Source: Cobetia amphilecti
GTDB lineage: Bacteria > Pseudomonadota > Gammaproteobacteria > Pseudomonadales > Halomonadaceae
Length of the DNA: 64,000 nt
NCBI RefSeq assembly: GCF_020217465.1
Contig: NZ_CP084115.1
Location: forward strand, 3,472,001 to 3,536,000
Reading direction: 5' to 3'
The position numbers and the translations under genes were made by a program. How positions within the stretch are numbered: the stretch's first letter is position 1; each line of letters starts with the position of its first letter. A model generated the notes under the pieces. It was not told where the DNA came from. It searched no databases and worked only from the letters and a program-made list of their open reading frames with translations. This document shows positions 19,663 through 28,860 of this stretch, one piece after another.

Positions 19663-19707
19663 ATCAGGCAAATCCTTTCTGACAGCACAACGGTAATTAC
19701 ACCAGCC

Positions 19708-20217
19708 ATGGCCAAACGCGAAATCCTTGAATTCCCTGATGAGCGTCTGCGCAACGTTGCCGCCCCGATCGACACGATCGACGCCGAGCTGCAGACCCTG
19801 ATCGACGACATGATCGAGACCATGTATGACGCCCGCGGCATCGGCCTCGCCGCGTCACAGGTCGACGAGCATCGCCGTCTCATCGTCATCGACGTCAGCG
19901 AAGATCAGTCCCAGCCGCTGGTGCTGATCAACCCGGAATACACCCCGATCGGTGATGAACAGCAACCGATGCAGGAAGGCTGTCTGTCGATTCCTGAATA
20001 TTATGCCGAAGTCCCACGCTATCTGAAGGTACGACTCAAGGCTCAGGACCGCAACGGCGATGCCTACGAACTGGAAGCCGATGGCCTGCTGGCACATTGC
20101 ATCCAGCACGAGCACGACCACCTGCAAGGCAAGCTGTTCGTCGACTACCTCTCCCCGCTCAAGCGTGATCGGGTGATGAAGAAGATGCAGAAGCGTCACA
20201 AGCTGCAAGAAGCCTGA
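19708..20217 (+). CDS. def: Peptide deformylase
   Basis: Removes the formyl group from the N-terminal methionine of new proteins. The predicted protein has 169 residues, the same as E. coli. The three family motifs are present: GIGLAASQ near residue 46, EGCLSIP near 90, and QHEHDHLQG near 133, which supply the metal ligands (Cys and two His) and the catalytic Glu. The usual HEFDH reads HEHDH here. The ribosome site is weak, but the N-terminus [15 protein letters not shown] fits the family. It is followed by fmt. Confidence 0.97.
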   Translation: MAKREILEFPDERLRNVAAPIDTIDAELQTLIDDMIETMYDARGIGLAASQVDEHRRLIVIDVSEDQSQPLVLINPEYTPIGDEQQPMQEGCLSIPEYYAEVPRYLKVRLKAQDRNGDAYELEADGLLAHCIQHEHDHLQGKLFVDYLSPLKRDRVMKKMQKRHKLQEA

Positions 20218-20262
20218 TCCCTCACGCTCGGCCACACGGCCGATATTGAGCGCATGGCGGCA

Positions 20263-20302
20263 CCGCACGAAGGCCGAGGGCAACCCCTCGGCCTTCGTGC
20301 GG
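20263..20302 (+). terminator. 18-bp hairpin between def and fmt
   Basis: The arms at 20263-20280 and 20285-20302 are exact complements with loop CAAC. No long T-run follows, so it may only reduce read-through into fmt. Confidence 0.55.
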
Positions 20303-20402
20303 TTACTAGTCCATCAGCCGCATCTGTCGCGCTGGCCCTCCTGCCGCAACCGTCAGCACCTTGAGCACGGCCGCCTCCGTGCTCCTACATGAGTCATAGC
20401 AC

Positions 20403-21407
20403 ATGTCGAAAGCCCTGCGCATCGCCTTTGCCGGCACCCCCGATTTCGCCGCCGAGTGTCTGTCCGCCCTGCTGGGCAGTCGCCACGAGATCATCAGTGT
20501 CCACACCCAGCCTGATCGCCCCTCCGGACGTGGTCGCAAGTTGACCCCGGGCCCCGTCAAGCAGCTGGCACTCCAGCACGATATCCCCGTCCATCAGCCG
20601 CTCAACTTCAAGGACGAGGCCGATCGTCAGATTCTGCGCGACCTCGAGGCCGACATCATGGTGGTGGTGGCCTACGGGCTGATCCTGCCGCAGGCGGTGC
20701 TCGATATTCCGCGTCTGGGCTGCCTGAACATCCACGCCTCTCTGCTGCCGCGCTGGCGCGGTGCCGCGCCGATCCAGCGTGCCATCGAAGCCGGTGACAA
20801 CGAATCCGGCGTCACCATCATGCAGATGGATGCCGGCCTGGATACCGGTGACATGCTGCTGATCCGCCGCACCCCGATCACCGCCAGCACCACTGGGGGC
20901 GAGCTGCACGATGCGCTGGCGGCCCAGGGTGGAGAGGCCATCGTCACGGCTCTCGACGCCATCGCCGCTGGCGACCTGCCCGCGACCCGCCAGCCGGAAG
21001 ACGGCGTGACCTACGCCGCCAAGCTCTCCAAGGCCGAGGCCGAACTCGACTTCACCCGCCCTGCCGCCGAGCTGGACGCGCGCATCCGCGCCTTCAATCC
21101 GTGGCCGGTGGCCTGGACCCGCCTTGAAGGCGAGCCGCTGCGCCTGTGGATGTCCCGCACCGGTGAGCAACGCCTCACCGACAGCGTGACGCCCGGCACC
21201 CTGCTGGCGCCCGGCAAGGATTGCCTGCGCATCGCCTGCGGCGATGGCCATGAGGTGCTCGAGATCACTCGCGCCCAGTTGCCCGGCGCCAAGCCGCTGT
21301 CCGTCAAGGACCTGCTCAATTCACGTGCTGCGCGCTTCCCCGAGGGCCTTGTCCTCGGCGCAGATCACGCCCCAGATACCGATTCCCAGACCGAGACTTC
21401 CGCATGA
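20403..21407 (+). CDS. fmt: Methionyl-tRNA formyltransferase
   Basis: Formylates Met-tRNAi using 10-formyl-tetrahydrofolate, the counterpart of Def. The predicted protein has 334 residues (E. coli 315). The N-terminal transferase domain has FAGTPDFAA (about 9-17), the cofactor-site SLLPRWRGAAPIQ and the catalytic-site DTGDML motif. A C-terminal OB-like domain follows. Its last codons overlap the rsmB start (ATGA at 21404-21407), indicating coupled translation. Confidence 0.97.
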   Translation: MSKALRIAFAGTPDFAAECLSALLGSRHEIISVHTQPDRPSGRGRKLTPGPVKQLALQHDIPVHQPLNFKDEADRQILRDLEADIMVVVAYGLILPQAVLDIPRLGCLNIHASLLPRWRGAAPIQRAIEAGDNESGVTIMQMDAGLDTGDMLLIRRTPITASTTGGELHDALAAQGGEAIVTALDAIAAGDLPATRQPEDGVTYAAKLSKAEAELDFTRPAAELDARIRAFNPWPVAWTRLEGEPLRLWMSRTGEQRLTDSVTPGTLLAPGKDCLRIACGDGHEVLEITRAQLPGAKPLSVKDLLNSRAARFPEGLVLGADHAPDTDSQTETSA

Positions 21408-22855
21408 GCCAGTCAGACAACCCGTCCTCCAAGGGCAACGGCAAGAAGCGCAACTCCCTGCCGCCGGCCCGCAGCAAGGGCGGCGCTCACAAGCATGGCG
21501 GCGCCCGTCGCAAGCCTGACAATGCACCGGCCTCGCCGGGCGCTGCGGTGCGTGTCGCGGCCGCGCGGACGCTGGCCCCGGTGCTGGCCGCGCGCACCTC
21601 GCTGAACCTGGACAGCCTGCCGTCCGGCGTCGCCGGGCGTGACCAGGGCCTCTACAAGGCACTGTGCTTCGGCGTCTGCCGTCAGCTGCCGCGTCTGGAT
21701 GCCTTGGCGGGCAAGCTTTTGAAGTCGTCCTTCAAGTCGCAGGATCAGGACATCCACGCCCTGCTGCTGCTCGGCCTCTATCAGCTGCTGTACATGCGCA
21801 TCGCCCCGCACGCCGCCGTCGGTGAGACCGCTGGCGCTGCCCGTGGCCTGGGCAAGGGCTGGGCCACCGGCGTGCTCAACGCCTGTCTGCGTCGTTTCCA
21901 GCGTGAGCAGGAAGCGCTGGAAGCCGAGGTCGACAAGGACCCCGCCGTCGCCCTGTCCCACCCCCAGTGGCTGCTGGATACCTTCCAGCGCAACTGGCCG
22001 GACGACTGGCAGGCCATCGCCGAGGCCAACAACGCCCAGGCGCCGATGACACTGCGCGTCAATGTCGCCGCCATCAGCCGCGATGACTACCTCGCCCAGC
22101 TGGCGGAAGCCGAGATCGAAGGCGTGGCCTGCCCGTTCGCCGAGCACGGCATCACCCTGACCAGCGCCTGCGACGTCAGCGCCCTGCCGGGCTTCGAGGA
22201 AGGCCTGGTCAGCGTGCAGGATGAAGCGGCACAGCTGGCCGGCCAGCTGCTGGCGCCGGCCGTGACCGCCATCAACGCCGAGGGTGAAGGCGTGCGCCTG
22301 CTGGATGCCTGCACCGCGCCGGGCGGCAAGCTGGCGGACATGCTGGAGCGCTTCCCGGGCCTGGACGCCACCGCCATCGACATCGACGGCGAGCGCCTCG
22401 AGCGCGTGGAAGAGACGCTGGAGCGTCTGGAACTGGGTGCCGGTGTCGTATGTGCCGATGCCAGCGAACGCGACTGGTGGGACGGCGAAGTCTTCGACGT
22501 CATCCTGCTCGACGCGCCCTGCTCCGGCAGTGGCGTCATCCGTCGTCACCCGGACATCAAGCTACTGCGTCGCCCGAACGACATCGGCGATCTGGCGCGC
22601 CTGCAGGGCAAGCTGCTGGCCAATCTGTGGGGCATGCTCAAGCCCGGCGGCACCCTGGTCTACGGCACCTGCTCCATCATCACCCAGGAAAACGCCCGCG
22701 TGATGGACCGCTTCCTGGCCGCGACGCCGGACGCCAAGGCCGAGACCATCAAGGCCGACTGGGGCCGTGTCTCAGGTGCTGGCCGTCAGATGCTGCCGCA
22801 GGTCAATGGCCACGACGGCTTCTACCTGGCCCACATCACCAAGGCCAGCGCCTGA
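21404..22855 (+). CDS. rsmB: 16S rRNA m5C967 methyltransferase RsmB
   Basis: Methylates C967 of 16S rRNA using S-adenosylmethionine. The predicted protein has 483 residues, about 54 longer than E. coli RsmB (429). The excess is an N-terminal Lys/Arg/Ser-rich extension (about 1-50) that precedes the NusB-like domain. The catalytic domain has the SAM loop DACTAPGGK and the two catalytic-cysteine motifs DAPCSGSG and YGTCSI. The ATG at 21404 overlaps the fmt stop, which supports the long form. It is the last gene of def-fmt-rsmB. Confidence 0.95.
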   Translation: MSQSDNPSSKGNGKKRNSLPPARSKGGAHKHGGARRKPDNAPASPGAAVRVAAARTLAPVLAARTSLNLDSLPSGVAGRDQGLYKALCFGVCRQLPRLDALAGKLLKSSFKSQDQDIHALLLLGLYQLLYMRIAPHAAVGETAGAARGLGKGWATGVLNACLRRFQREQEALEAEVDKDPAVALSHPQWLLDTFQRNWPDDWQAIAEANNAQAPMTLRVNVAAISRDDYLAQLAEAEIEGVACPFAEHGITLTSACDVSALPGFEEGLVSVQDEAAQLAGQLLAPAVTAINAEGEGVRLLDACTAPGGKLADMLERFPGLDATAIDIDGERLERVEETLERLELGAGVVCADASERDWWDGEVFDVILLDAPCSGSGVIRRHPDIKLLRRPNDIGDLARLQGKLLANLWGMLKPGGTLVYGTCSIITQENARVMDRFLAATPDAKAETIKADWGRVSGAGRQMLPQVNGHDGFYLAHITKASA

Positions 22856-22923
22856 TCACAGCCAGGTGAGCCGTGTCGGCGCGACGTCCGTGATGACATG
22901 AGACGCCACGCCTGACATTCCCG

Positions 22924-22958
22924 GACAGCCGCGCCCCGACTCTCGGGGCGCGGCTGTC
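22924..22958 (+). terminator. 16-bp GC hairpin after rsmB
   Basis: GACAGCCGCGCCCCGA (22924-22939) pairs exactly with 22943-22958, loop CTC. Only two T residues follow, so it is a moderate terminator candidate. Confidence 0.6.
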
Positions 22959-23015
22959 TTCCGTCCTGGCACTGGTTTATCCTGTGCCGACTGAGCAACA
23001 GCGGACGAGCCGGAC

Positions 23016-24389
23016 ATGAAAATCATCATTCTGGGCGCAGGTCAGGTCGGCGGAACGCTCGCCGAACACCTGGCCCATGAAGAAAATGACATCACGGTGG
23101 TGGATACCGACAGCGAACGGCTGCGCGAGCTGCACAACCGACTCGACATCCGCACGGTCACGGGGCCGGCGAGCTATCCGCAGATCCTGCGGCAGGCGGG
23201 TGGCGAGGATGCCGACATGCTGATCGCGGTGACCAACTCTGACGAGGTCAACATGATCGCCTGTCAGATCGCCCATAGCCTGTTCCACACGCCGACCAAG
23301 ATCGCGCGCGTGCGCTCGACCGCCTATCTGACCCGCAAGGGCCTGTTCTCGCATGACGCCATCCCGGTCGACGTGCTGATCAGCCCCGAGCAGGTGGTGA
23401 CGGACCACATCCGCCGCCTGATCGAATATCCCGGCGCCCTGCAGGTGCTCGACTTCGCCAATGGCGTCGCCCAGCTGGTCGCGGTCAAGGCCTACTACGG
23501 CGGGCCGCTGGTCGGTCAGGAGCTCGGTTTCCTGCGTCGCCACATGCCCAACGTGGATACCCGCGTCGCCGCCATCTATCGTCGCAATCGTCCGATCATC
23601 CCGCGCGGTGACACCGTGATCGAAGCCGATGACGAGGTGTTCTTCATCGCGGCACGCAAGGACATCCGCACCGTGATGGGCGAGCTGCGACGCGTCGATC
23701 GCAACTTCCGCCGGGTGGTGATCGCCGGTGGCGGCCATATCGGTGAGCGTCTGGCCGAGACGCTGGAGCACAGTCATCAGGTCAAGATCATCGAGCACTC
23801 GCTGGCGCGTTGCACCGACCTTTCCGAGCGCCTCGATCGCACCGTGGTCCTGCACGGCAGCGCCACCTCCAAGCGTCTGCTGCTGGAGGAGAACATCGAG
23901 GATTGCGACATCTTCTGCGCGCTGACCAACGACGACGAGGTCAACATCATGTCGTCGATGCTGGCCAAGCGGCTCGGTGCCAAGAAGGTGCTGACGCTGA
24001 TCAACAACGCGGCTTACGTGGACCTGGTGCAGGGCGGCGAGATCGATATCGCCATCTCGCCCCAGCAGGCGACCATCGGCGGCCTGCTGACCCACGTGCG
24101 CAAGGGTGACATCGTCAATGTCCACTCGCTGCGCCGTGGTGCGGCGGAAGCCATCGAGGCCATCGCCCACGGCGATGAGCGCTCCTCCAAGGTGGTGGGC
24201 CGACGCATCGAGGATATCAACCTGCCGGAGGGCACTACCATCGGTGCCGTGGTACGCGGCAAGGAAGTGCTGGTGGCGCATCATGACCTGGTGGTGGAGT
24301 CCAACGACCACGTCATCCTGTTCGTGGTCGACAAGCGTCGCATCCGCGAGGTGGAGCGTCTGTTCCAGGTCGGGTTGACCTTCTTCTGA
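23016..24389 (+). CDS. trkA: Trk potassium uptake regulatory subunit TrkA
   Basis: Cytoplasmic NAD(H)/nucleotide-binding gating subunit of the Trk K+ channel. The predicted protein has 457 residues (E. coli 458). It has two RCK halves, each starting with a Rossmann motif: [15 protein letters not shown] at the N-terminus and [13 protein letters not shown] near residue 235. Each half ends in a TrkA-C domain. trkH follows 88 bp downstream in the same direction, so both channel parts may be co-expressed. K+ uptake is the first response to salt stress, which suits a halophilic host. Confidence 0.97.
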   Translation: MKIIILGAGQVGGTLAEHLAHEENDITVVDTDSERLRELHNRLDIRTVTGPASYPQILRQAGGEDADMLIAVTNSDEVNMIACQIAHSLFHTPTKIARVRSTAYLTRKGLFSHDAIPVDVLISPEQVVTDHIRRLIEYPGALQVLDFANGVAQLVAVKAYYGGPLVGQELGFLRRHMPNVDTRVAAIYRRNRPIIPRGDTVIEADDEVFFIAARKDIRTVMGELRRVDRNFRRVVIAGGGHIGERLAETLEHSHQVKIIEHSLARCTDLSERLDRTVVLHGSATSKRLLLEENIEDCDIFCALTNDDEVNIMSSMLAKRLGAKKVLTLINNAAYVDLVQGGEIDIAISPQQATIGGLLTHVRKGDIVNVHSLRRGAAEAIEAIAHGDERSSKVVGRRIEDINLPEGTTIGAVVRGKEVLVAHHDLVVESNDHVILFVVDKRRIREVERLFQVGLTFF

Positions 24390-24477
24390 TGCCGGCCTCC
24401 ATGACTTCCGCCCCGCGCCCGCCCCGAACGTCACTCGGCGGCCTCGCCACGCTGCGCCTCTCTCAGGGAGGCGCCGC

Positions 24478-25926
24478 ATGAGCCTACGCGTGATCTCTCG
24501 CATCCTCGGTATCCTGCTGATGCTGTTCAGCCTGACGCTGGTGCCGCCGATGCTGATCTCGAGGGTCTTCGAGGACGACACCCTGAGCGCCTTCGCCGTG
24601 GCGATGGGCATCACCCTGCTGACCGGTTTTGCGCTCTTCTACCCCAATCGGCACGCCCGCAAGGAGCTGCGCAACCGCGATGGCTTCCTAATCACGGTGC
24701 TGTTCTGGACCGTGCTGGGGGCCTTCGGTTCCCTGCCCTTCCTGCTCGCCGAAGACCCGAACCTGACCATCATCGATGCCATGTTCGAGTCGTTCTCGGG
24801 GCTCACCACCACCGGCGCCACGGTGATGACGGGGCTCGATCTGCTGCCCCACTCCATCCTCTACTATCGCCAGCAGCTGCAATGGCTGGGCGGCATGGGG
24901 ATCGTGGTGCTGGCGGTGGCGATCCTGCCGACACTCGGCATCGGTGGCATGCAGCTCTACCGCACCGAGATTCCCGGCCCGCTGAAGGATTCCAAGCTGA
25001 CGCCGCGCATCACCGAGACGGCCAAGGCGCTGTGGTACATCTACGCCGCGCTGACGCTGGTGTGCTTCGCCAGTTACTGGGCGGCCGGCATGAGCTGGTT
25101 CGATGCCCTGGGCCACAGCTTCTCGACCGTCGCGGTCGGTGGCTTCTCGACCCACGACGCCAGCATCGGCTACTTCGACTCCGCCAGCATCGAGATGATC
25201 TGCGTGTTCTTCATGGTGGTGTCCTCGATCAGCTTCGGCCTGCACTTCGCCGCCTGGCGCGAGGGCCGCATCAGCCATTATCTGCGCGACCCGGAGACAC
25301 GCTTCTTCCTGATCCTGCTGCTGATCCTGACCTGCGTCACCATCGCCGGCCTGCTGCTCACCGGCAGCTACGATGACAGCAAGGCACTGCGCCACGGCCT
25401 GTTCGAAGCCGTCTCGGTGGCCACCACCACCGGCTTCGGCGTCGCCGATTTCACCGGCTGGCCGGGCGTCTTGCCGATGATGCTGTTCATCGCCGCCTTC
25501 ATCGGTGCCTGCTCCGGGTCCGCCGGTGGCGGCATGAAGGTCATCCGCATCCTGCTGATCCTCAAGCAGGGCGTGCGCGAGATCCATCGTCTTATCCACC
25601 CCAATGCCATCCTGTCGGTCAAGGTCGGCAAGATGCGCATCTCCGAGGGTGTGGCTGAAGCGGTGTGGGGCTTCTTCTCCGTCTACCTGATGCTGTTCGT
25701 GCTGATGATGCTGGGCATGCTGGCCACCGGGCTTGACCAGGTGACGGCGTGGTCAGCGGTCGGCTCGGCGCTCAACAATCTGGGGCCGGGGCTGGGTGAG
25801 GTCGCGACCCACTACGGCGATATCCCGGGGGCCGCCAAGGGCATCCTGATCCTCGCCATGCTGCTGGGACGCCTGGAGATCTTCACCATCCTGGTGCTGT
25901 TCACGCCGGCCTTCTGGCGGCGCTGA
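24478..25926 (+). CDS. trkH: Trk potassium channel subunit TrkH
   Basis: Membrane channel subunit for K+ uptake. The predicted protein has 482 residues (E. coli 483). Four pore-loop repeats are visible: SGLTTTGATV, TVAVGGFSTH, ATTTGFG and ALNNLGPGLG. They carry the selectivity-filter glycines and are flanked by hydrophobic helix pairs. A GGGAGG ribosome site precedes the ATG. The gene follows trkA and ends at a strong terminator. Confidence 0.97.
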   Translation: MSLRVISRILGILLMLFSLTLVPPMLISRVFEDDTLSAFAVAMGITLLTGFALFYPNRHARKELRNRDGFLITVLFWTVLGAFGSLPFLLAEDPNLTIIDAMFESFSGLTTTGATVMTGLDLLPHSILYYRQQLQWLGGMGIVVLAVAILPTLGIGGMQLYRTEIPGPLKDSKLTPRITETAKALWYIYAALTLVCFASYWAAGMSWFDALGHSFSTVAVGGFSTHDASIGYFDSASIEMICVFFMVVSSISFGLHFAAWREGRISHYLRDPETRFFLILLLILTCVTIAGLLLTGSYDDSKALRHGLFEAVSVATTTGFGVADFTGWPGVLPMMLFIAAFIGACSGSAGGGMKVIRILLILKQGVREIHRLIHPNAILSVKVGKMRISEGVAEAVWGFFSVYLMLFVLMMLGMLATGLDQVTAWSAVGSALNNLGPGLGEVATHYGDIPGAAKGILILAMLLGRLEIFTILVLFTPAFWRR

Positions 25927-25962
25927 CAGCCGCCAGCGTGCCGAGAGCATCACCTTGAACGC

Positions 25963-25999
25963 AAACGCCCCCGCCGGAGGACTCCGACGGGGGCGTTTT
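25963..25999. terminator. Bidirectional terminator between trkH and tapT
   Basis: Arms at 25963-25979 and 25982-25998 form a 17-bp GC-rich stem with one C-A mismatch, flanked by AAA and TTTT. It lies between converging genes. Confidence 0.88.
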
Positions 26000-26015
26000 G
26001 GGTGTAGCGCTTCGA

Positions 26016-26927
26016 CTATGACTCGCCAGTAGTGTCGTCACGGCGCGCCAGCAGGCGACGCATCGGCGCGGTCGGCTCCAGCACGTAGTGGATGCGGCTG
26101 GCACGATAGCAGTCGTTGAAGGCATCGAAGTAGTCATCCAGCACGCTGGCCGCGTTCTCCTCCCCCGCCTGACGCAGCAGCTCCGCCGCCACTTCCGCCG
26201 TGCACAGATGCGCCTCGGAGGCAGGCTTGCGCAGGTGATAGCGGGTCAGACGTTGAGTGTGCAGCGGCAGGACCGGCAGGCCGTCCAGATAGGGGCTCTT
26301 GCGGAAGATGCGCCGCGCCTGGCGCCAGGTGCCATCGAGCAGGATGAACACCGGAATGCGCGCCTCGCCACTGGCGGTATGCGTCGCCACATCAGCGCCG
26401 ACGCCGGCGATGGCGTTCACGTCGACCACGCGGTCGGCGTAGTCGGGCTGGTCATCCGGGAAGATGATGAAGGGCTGATAGCGCTCATCTTCCAGCAGCG
26501 CCAGCAGACGCGGGTCCGGCTCGACGCGATACCAGCTGAAGACCTCGGTGCCCGCCAGCACATCCGAGATCAGCCGCCCGGTATTGGTCGGCTTGTAATG
26601 CTCCAGAGGATGGGTGATCAGCCAGAACTTGATCCGCGACTCGGCGGTGACCTGATAGGGACACAGGCAATTGAGCCTGGGCAGGCGGCACGCCTCACAG
26701 CGAATCACCTGACTGCCGCGCGCCTTGAACTCGCGGCGCGGATGCCGTCCGTGCCACGCCTCCGGCTCGCCACTGGGCAGCGTGGTGATGCCACTGCCTT
26801 CGCCTGGCGCGACGGTATCGATTGCCACAGCGTCGCCATCGACGCTGGAGGCGACAGCGGAAGCAGATTGAGGCGCACAGGCGGCGATATCGTCGCCATC
26901 AGCCGGCGGGGGGCGGGAATCACACAT
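26016..26927 (-). CDS. tapT: DTW-domain tRNA-uridine aminocarboxypropyltransferase TapT
   Basis: Likely forms acp3U at position 47 of tRNA from S-adenosylmethionine, like E. coli TapT (YfiP). The predicted protein has 303 residues against 232. The core has the cysteine cluster CEACRLPRLNCLC, HPLEHYKPTNTGRLI, the signature LLDGTWRQARRIFRKSPYL (containing DGTW) and YCTAEVA-like HLCTAEVA. The extra length is an N-terminal low-complexity region (about 1-65) that does not resemble the family. The ATG at 26927 lacks a good ribosome site, so the true start could be further in. Confidence 0.88.
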   Translation of the reverse strand: MCDSRPPPADGDDIAACAPQSASAVASSVDGDAVAIDTVAPGEGSGITTLPSGEPEAWHGRHPRREFKARGSQVIRCEACRLPRLNCLCPYQVTAESRIKFWLITHPLEHYKPTNTGRLISDVLAGTEVFSWYRVEPDPRLLALLEDERYQPFIIFPDDQPDYADRVVDVNAIAGVGADVATHTASGEARIPVFILLDGTWRQARRIFRKSPYLDGLPVLPLHTQRLTRYHLRKPASEAHLCTAEVAAELLRQAGEENAASVLDDYFDAFNDCYRASRIHYVLEPTAPMRRLLARRDDTTGES

Positions 26928-26950
26928 GATGAGCAGTCAGAACCAAAGAA

Positions 26951-26984
26951 AAAGGGACGCGCATTCTAGCATGCGCGCCCCTTT
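26951..26984 (-). terminator. Minus-strand terminator of the BASS symporter gene
   Basis: Arms at 26951-26964 and 26971-26984 form a 14-bp stem with one mismatch and loop TCTAGC. On the minus strand it is followed by a T5 tract. It lies between the symporter stop and the tapT start. Confidence 0.85.
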
Positions 26985-27026
26985 CTCCTATTCCTCTATC
27001 ACAGCCCAGGCGGCCAACTTGCGGGA

Positions 27027-27971
27027 TCAGACCTCGTAGCGGTGCTTGCTGCCGGTCACGAACTTGGGCGGACGACGCTTCCAGTAGCCTGCCAGCAGCG
27101 ACCCCGAGACGTTGTGCCAGATGGAGAAGATCGCCCCCGGCAGCGCCGCCGTGGCGGAGAAGAACTGACTGGCCAGTGACGCCGCCAGGCCGGAATTCTG
27201 CATGCCGACCTCGATGGCGATGGTGCGCGAAGTGCGCTCATCCAGCCCGAAAAGACGCGACAGGCCATAGCCGGCGCTCAGGCCGATGGCATTGTGTGCC
27301 ACGACCGCCAACGCGACCAGCGGGCCCAGCGTGGCGAGGCGCCCGACGTTGAGCGAGACCACGATGGCGATGATCAGCACGATGGCCAGCATGGCCAGAC
27401 TCGCCAATGCCGACTCCCACTCGCGGATCAGATCACGCGCGAAGTGGTGCACGACCACGCCGAGCACGATGGGGGCGACCACCAGCTTGGCGATGCTCAG
27501 CAACATGCCGCTGACCGGCACGTTGATATCGGTGCCCAGCAGCCACCAGGTCAGCAGCGGCGTCATCACGATGGAGAGCAGCGTCGAGGCCATGGTCATC
27601 GAGACCGATAGCGCCACGTGTCCGCCGGCCAGCCAGGTCATCACGTTGGAGGAGGTTCCCCCTGCCGTGGCGCCGACCAGCACCATGCCCACCGTCAGCG
27701 CCGGGTCCAGCCCCAGCAGACGCGCGATCAGGAAGGCGGCCAGCGGCATCACGCTATATTGCAGCAGCAACCCAAGCGCGATCGGGCCGGGGCGACGTGC
27801 CACGCGTATGAAGTCGTCACGCGACAGGGTCAGGCCCATGGCGAACATGATCAGCGCCAGCAGAGGCTGAATGGTGTCCTTGAGCGCCACGAACGGCGTC
27901 GGTGCCACCACGGCGATGCCGGCAAAGACCAGCGCCCACAAGGGGAAGAAACGATTCAGCGTCTCGAACAT
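27027..27971 (-). CDS. Bile acid:sodium symporter (BASS) family transporter
   Basis: Predicted sodium-coupled membrane transporter of 314 residues with about 9-10 hydrophobic segments. Family motifs include ALIMFAMGLTL near residue 40, GATAGGTSSNVMTWLAGG in the middle, and EVGMQNSGLAA near 250. These fit the proteobacterial branch that includes PanS-like (ketopantoate) carriers. The substrate is uncertain; bile acids are unlikely in this kind of bacterium. The start at 27971 is the ATG of MFETLNRFFP with only a weak AG-rich ribosome site. It lies 82 bp after the Sir2 gene on the same strand and has its own terminator. Confidence 0.88.
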   Translation of the reverse strand: MFETLNRFFPLWALVFAGIAVVAPTPFVALKDTIQPLLALIMFAMGLTLSRDDFIRVARRPGPIALGLLLQYSVMPLAAFLIARLLGLDPALTVGMVLVGATAGGTSSNVMTWLAGGHVALSVSMTMASTLLSIVMTPLLTWWLLGTDINVPVSGMLLSIAKLVVAPIVLGVVVHHFARDLIREWESALASLAMLAIVLIIAIVVSLNVGRLATLGPLVALAVVAHNAIGLSAGYGLSRLFGLDERTSRTIAIEVGMQNSGLAASLASQFFSATAALPGAIFSIWHNVSGSLLAGYWKRRPPKFVTGSKHRYEV

Positions 27972-28053
27972 GCTTTTCACTTTTCGGTCGCCCGGGGCAT
28001 CGATTTCCCGGAAATTGCTGGCCCGCCTCCCATGGCAGGCCTGAAGGCGCGCA

Positions 28054-28806
28054 TCATAACGTATCAGGCAGCCCCAGGTGGCCCTGATACAACCAATGGC
28101 GCACAAGGCGCGGTACCGCCTGACCGGCACTTTCGGCCAGCGGCAGCACGCCGGGCTCGGCCAGTTCATCGGCATTCGGGTCGACCAGCACGATGGGGGC
28201 ATCCAGCGGCGCTGCTGCATAGAGGTTGGACGCCGGCATGACCTTGAGCGAGGTGCCGACGATCAACAGCAGGTCCGCCTCGGCGGCGATCTCCTCGGCG
28301 ACCGCATAGAGCGGCACCGCCTCACCGAACCACACCACGTCCGGGCGCAGCTGACTGCCCTTGTCACACAGGTCTCCGAGGCGAATGCCGCCACGCGGCA
28401 AGGGGTAGCGCAGGCCGTGGTCGACGCTGGAGCGCGCCTTGAGAATCTCGCCGTGCAGATGCACGACCTCGCGCGAGCCTGCTCGCTCGTGGAGGTCGTC
28501 GATGTTCTGAGTGATGACCGAGACGCGAAAGCCGTGCTGCTCCAGCTCAGCCAACGCCTTGTGGGCCGCGTTGGGCCTGGCGCGGCGTACCTGGGTACGG
28601 CGGTCATCGTAGAAGCGCAGCACCTGCTGGGGGTCACGTCGGAAGGCCTGAGGCGTCGCGATGTCTTCCAGACGATGCTCTTCCCACAGGCCATCCTCGG
28701 CGCGGAAGGTGCGCAGGCCGCTCTCGGCACTGATGCCGGCGCCACTCAACACGACCAGATGGCGTCCGTGACGTGCACCGGGGTCCTTGAAGCCTTCACT
28801 ACTCAT
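28054..28806 (-). CDS. cobB: Sir2 family NAD-dependent protein deacylase (CobB-like)
   Basis: Removes acyl groups from protein lysines using NAD+. The predicted protein has 250 residues. NAD-site motifs are GAGISAESG (22-30) and TQNIDDLHERAG (99-110), with catalytic His 118 in HLHGE. Tyr 66 and Arg 69 (FYDDR) match the YxxR pair that defines class III desuccinylases such as E. coli CobB. The zinc-ribbon region (about 123-160) keeps only one cysteine (147), so zinc is probably not bound. In enterics CobB reactivates acetylated Acs; an Acs with the matching lysine is encoded in this window. Confidence 0.93.
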   Translation of the reverse strand: MSSEGFKDPGARHGRHLVVLSGAGISAESGLRTFRAEDGLWEEHRLEDIATPQAFRRDPQQVLRFYDDRRTQVRRARPNAAHKALAELEQHGFRVSVITQNIDDLHERAGSREVVHLHGEILKARSSVDHGLRYPLPRGGIRLGDLCDKGSQLRPDVVWFGEAVPLYAVAEEIAAEADLLLIVGTSLKVMPASNLYAAAPLDAPIVLVDPNADELAEPGVLPLAESAGQAVPRLVRHWLYQGHLGLPDTL

Positions 28807-28860
28807 CTAGCACTCTCTCTGGCGTTGGACAGGATCGAACAGCGGGCATGGCGATCACAC

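Noticed and set aside
22977-24614. A 545-codon minus-strand frame opposite trkA
   Set aside because: Same reason: it mirrors the TrkA codons and has no recognisable domain.
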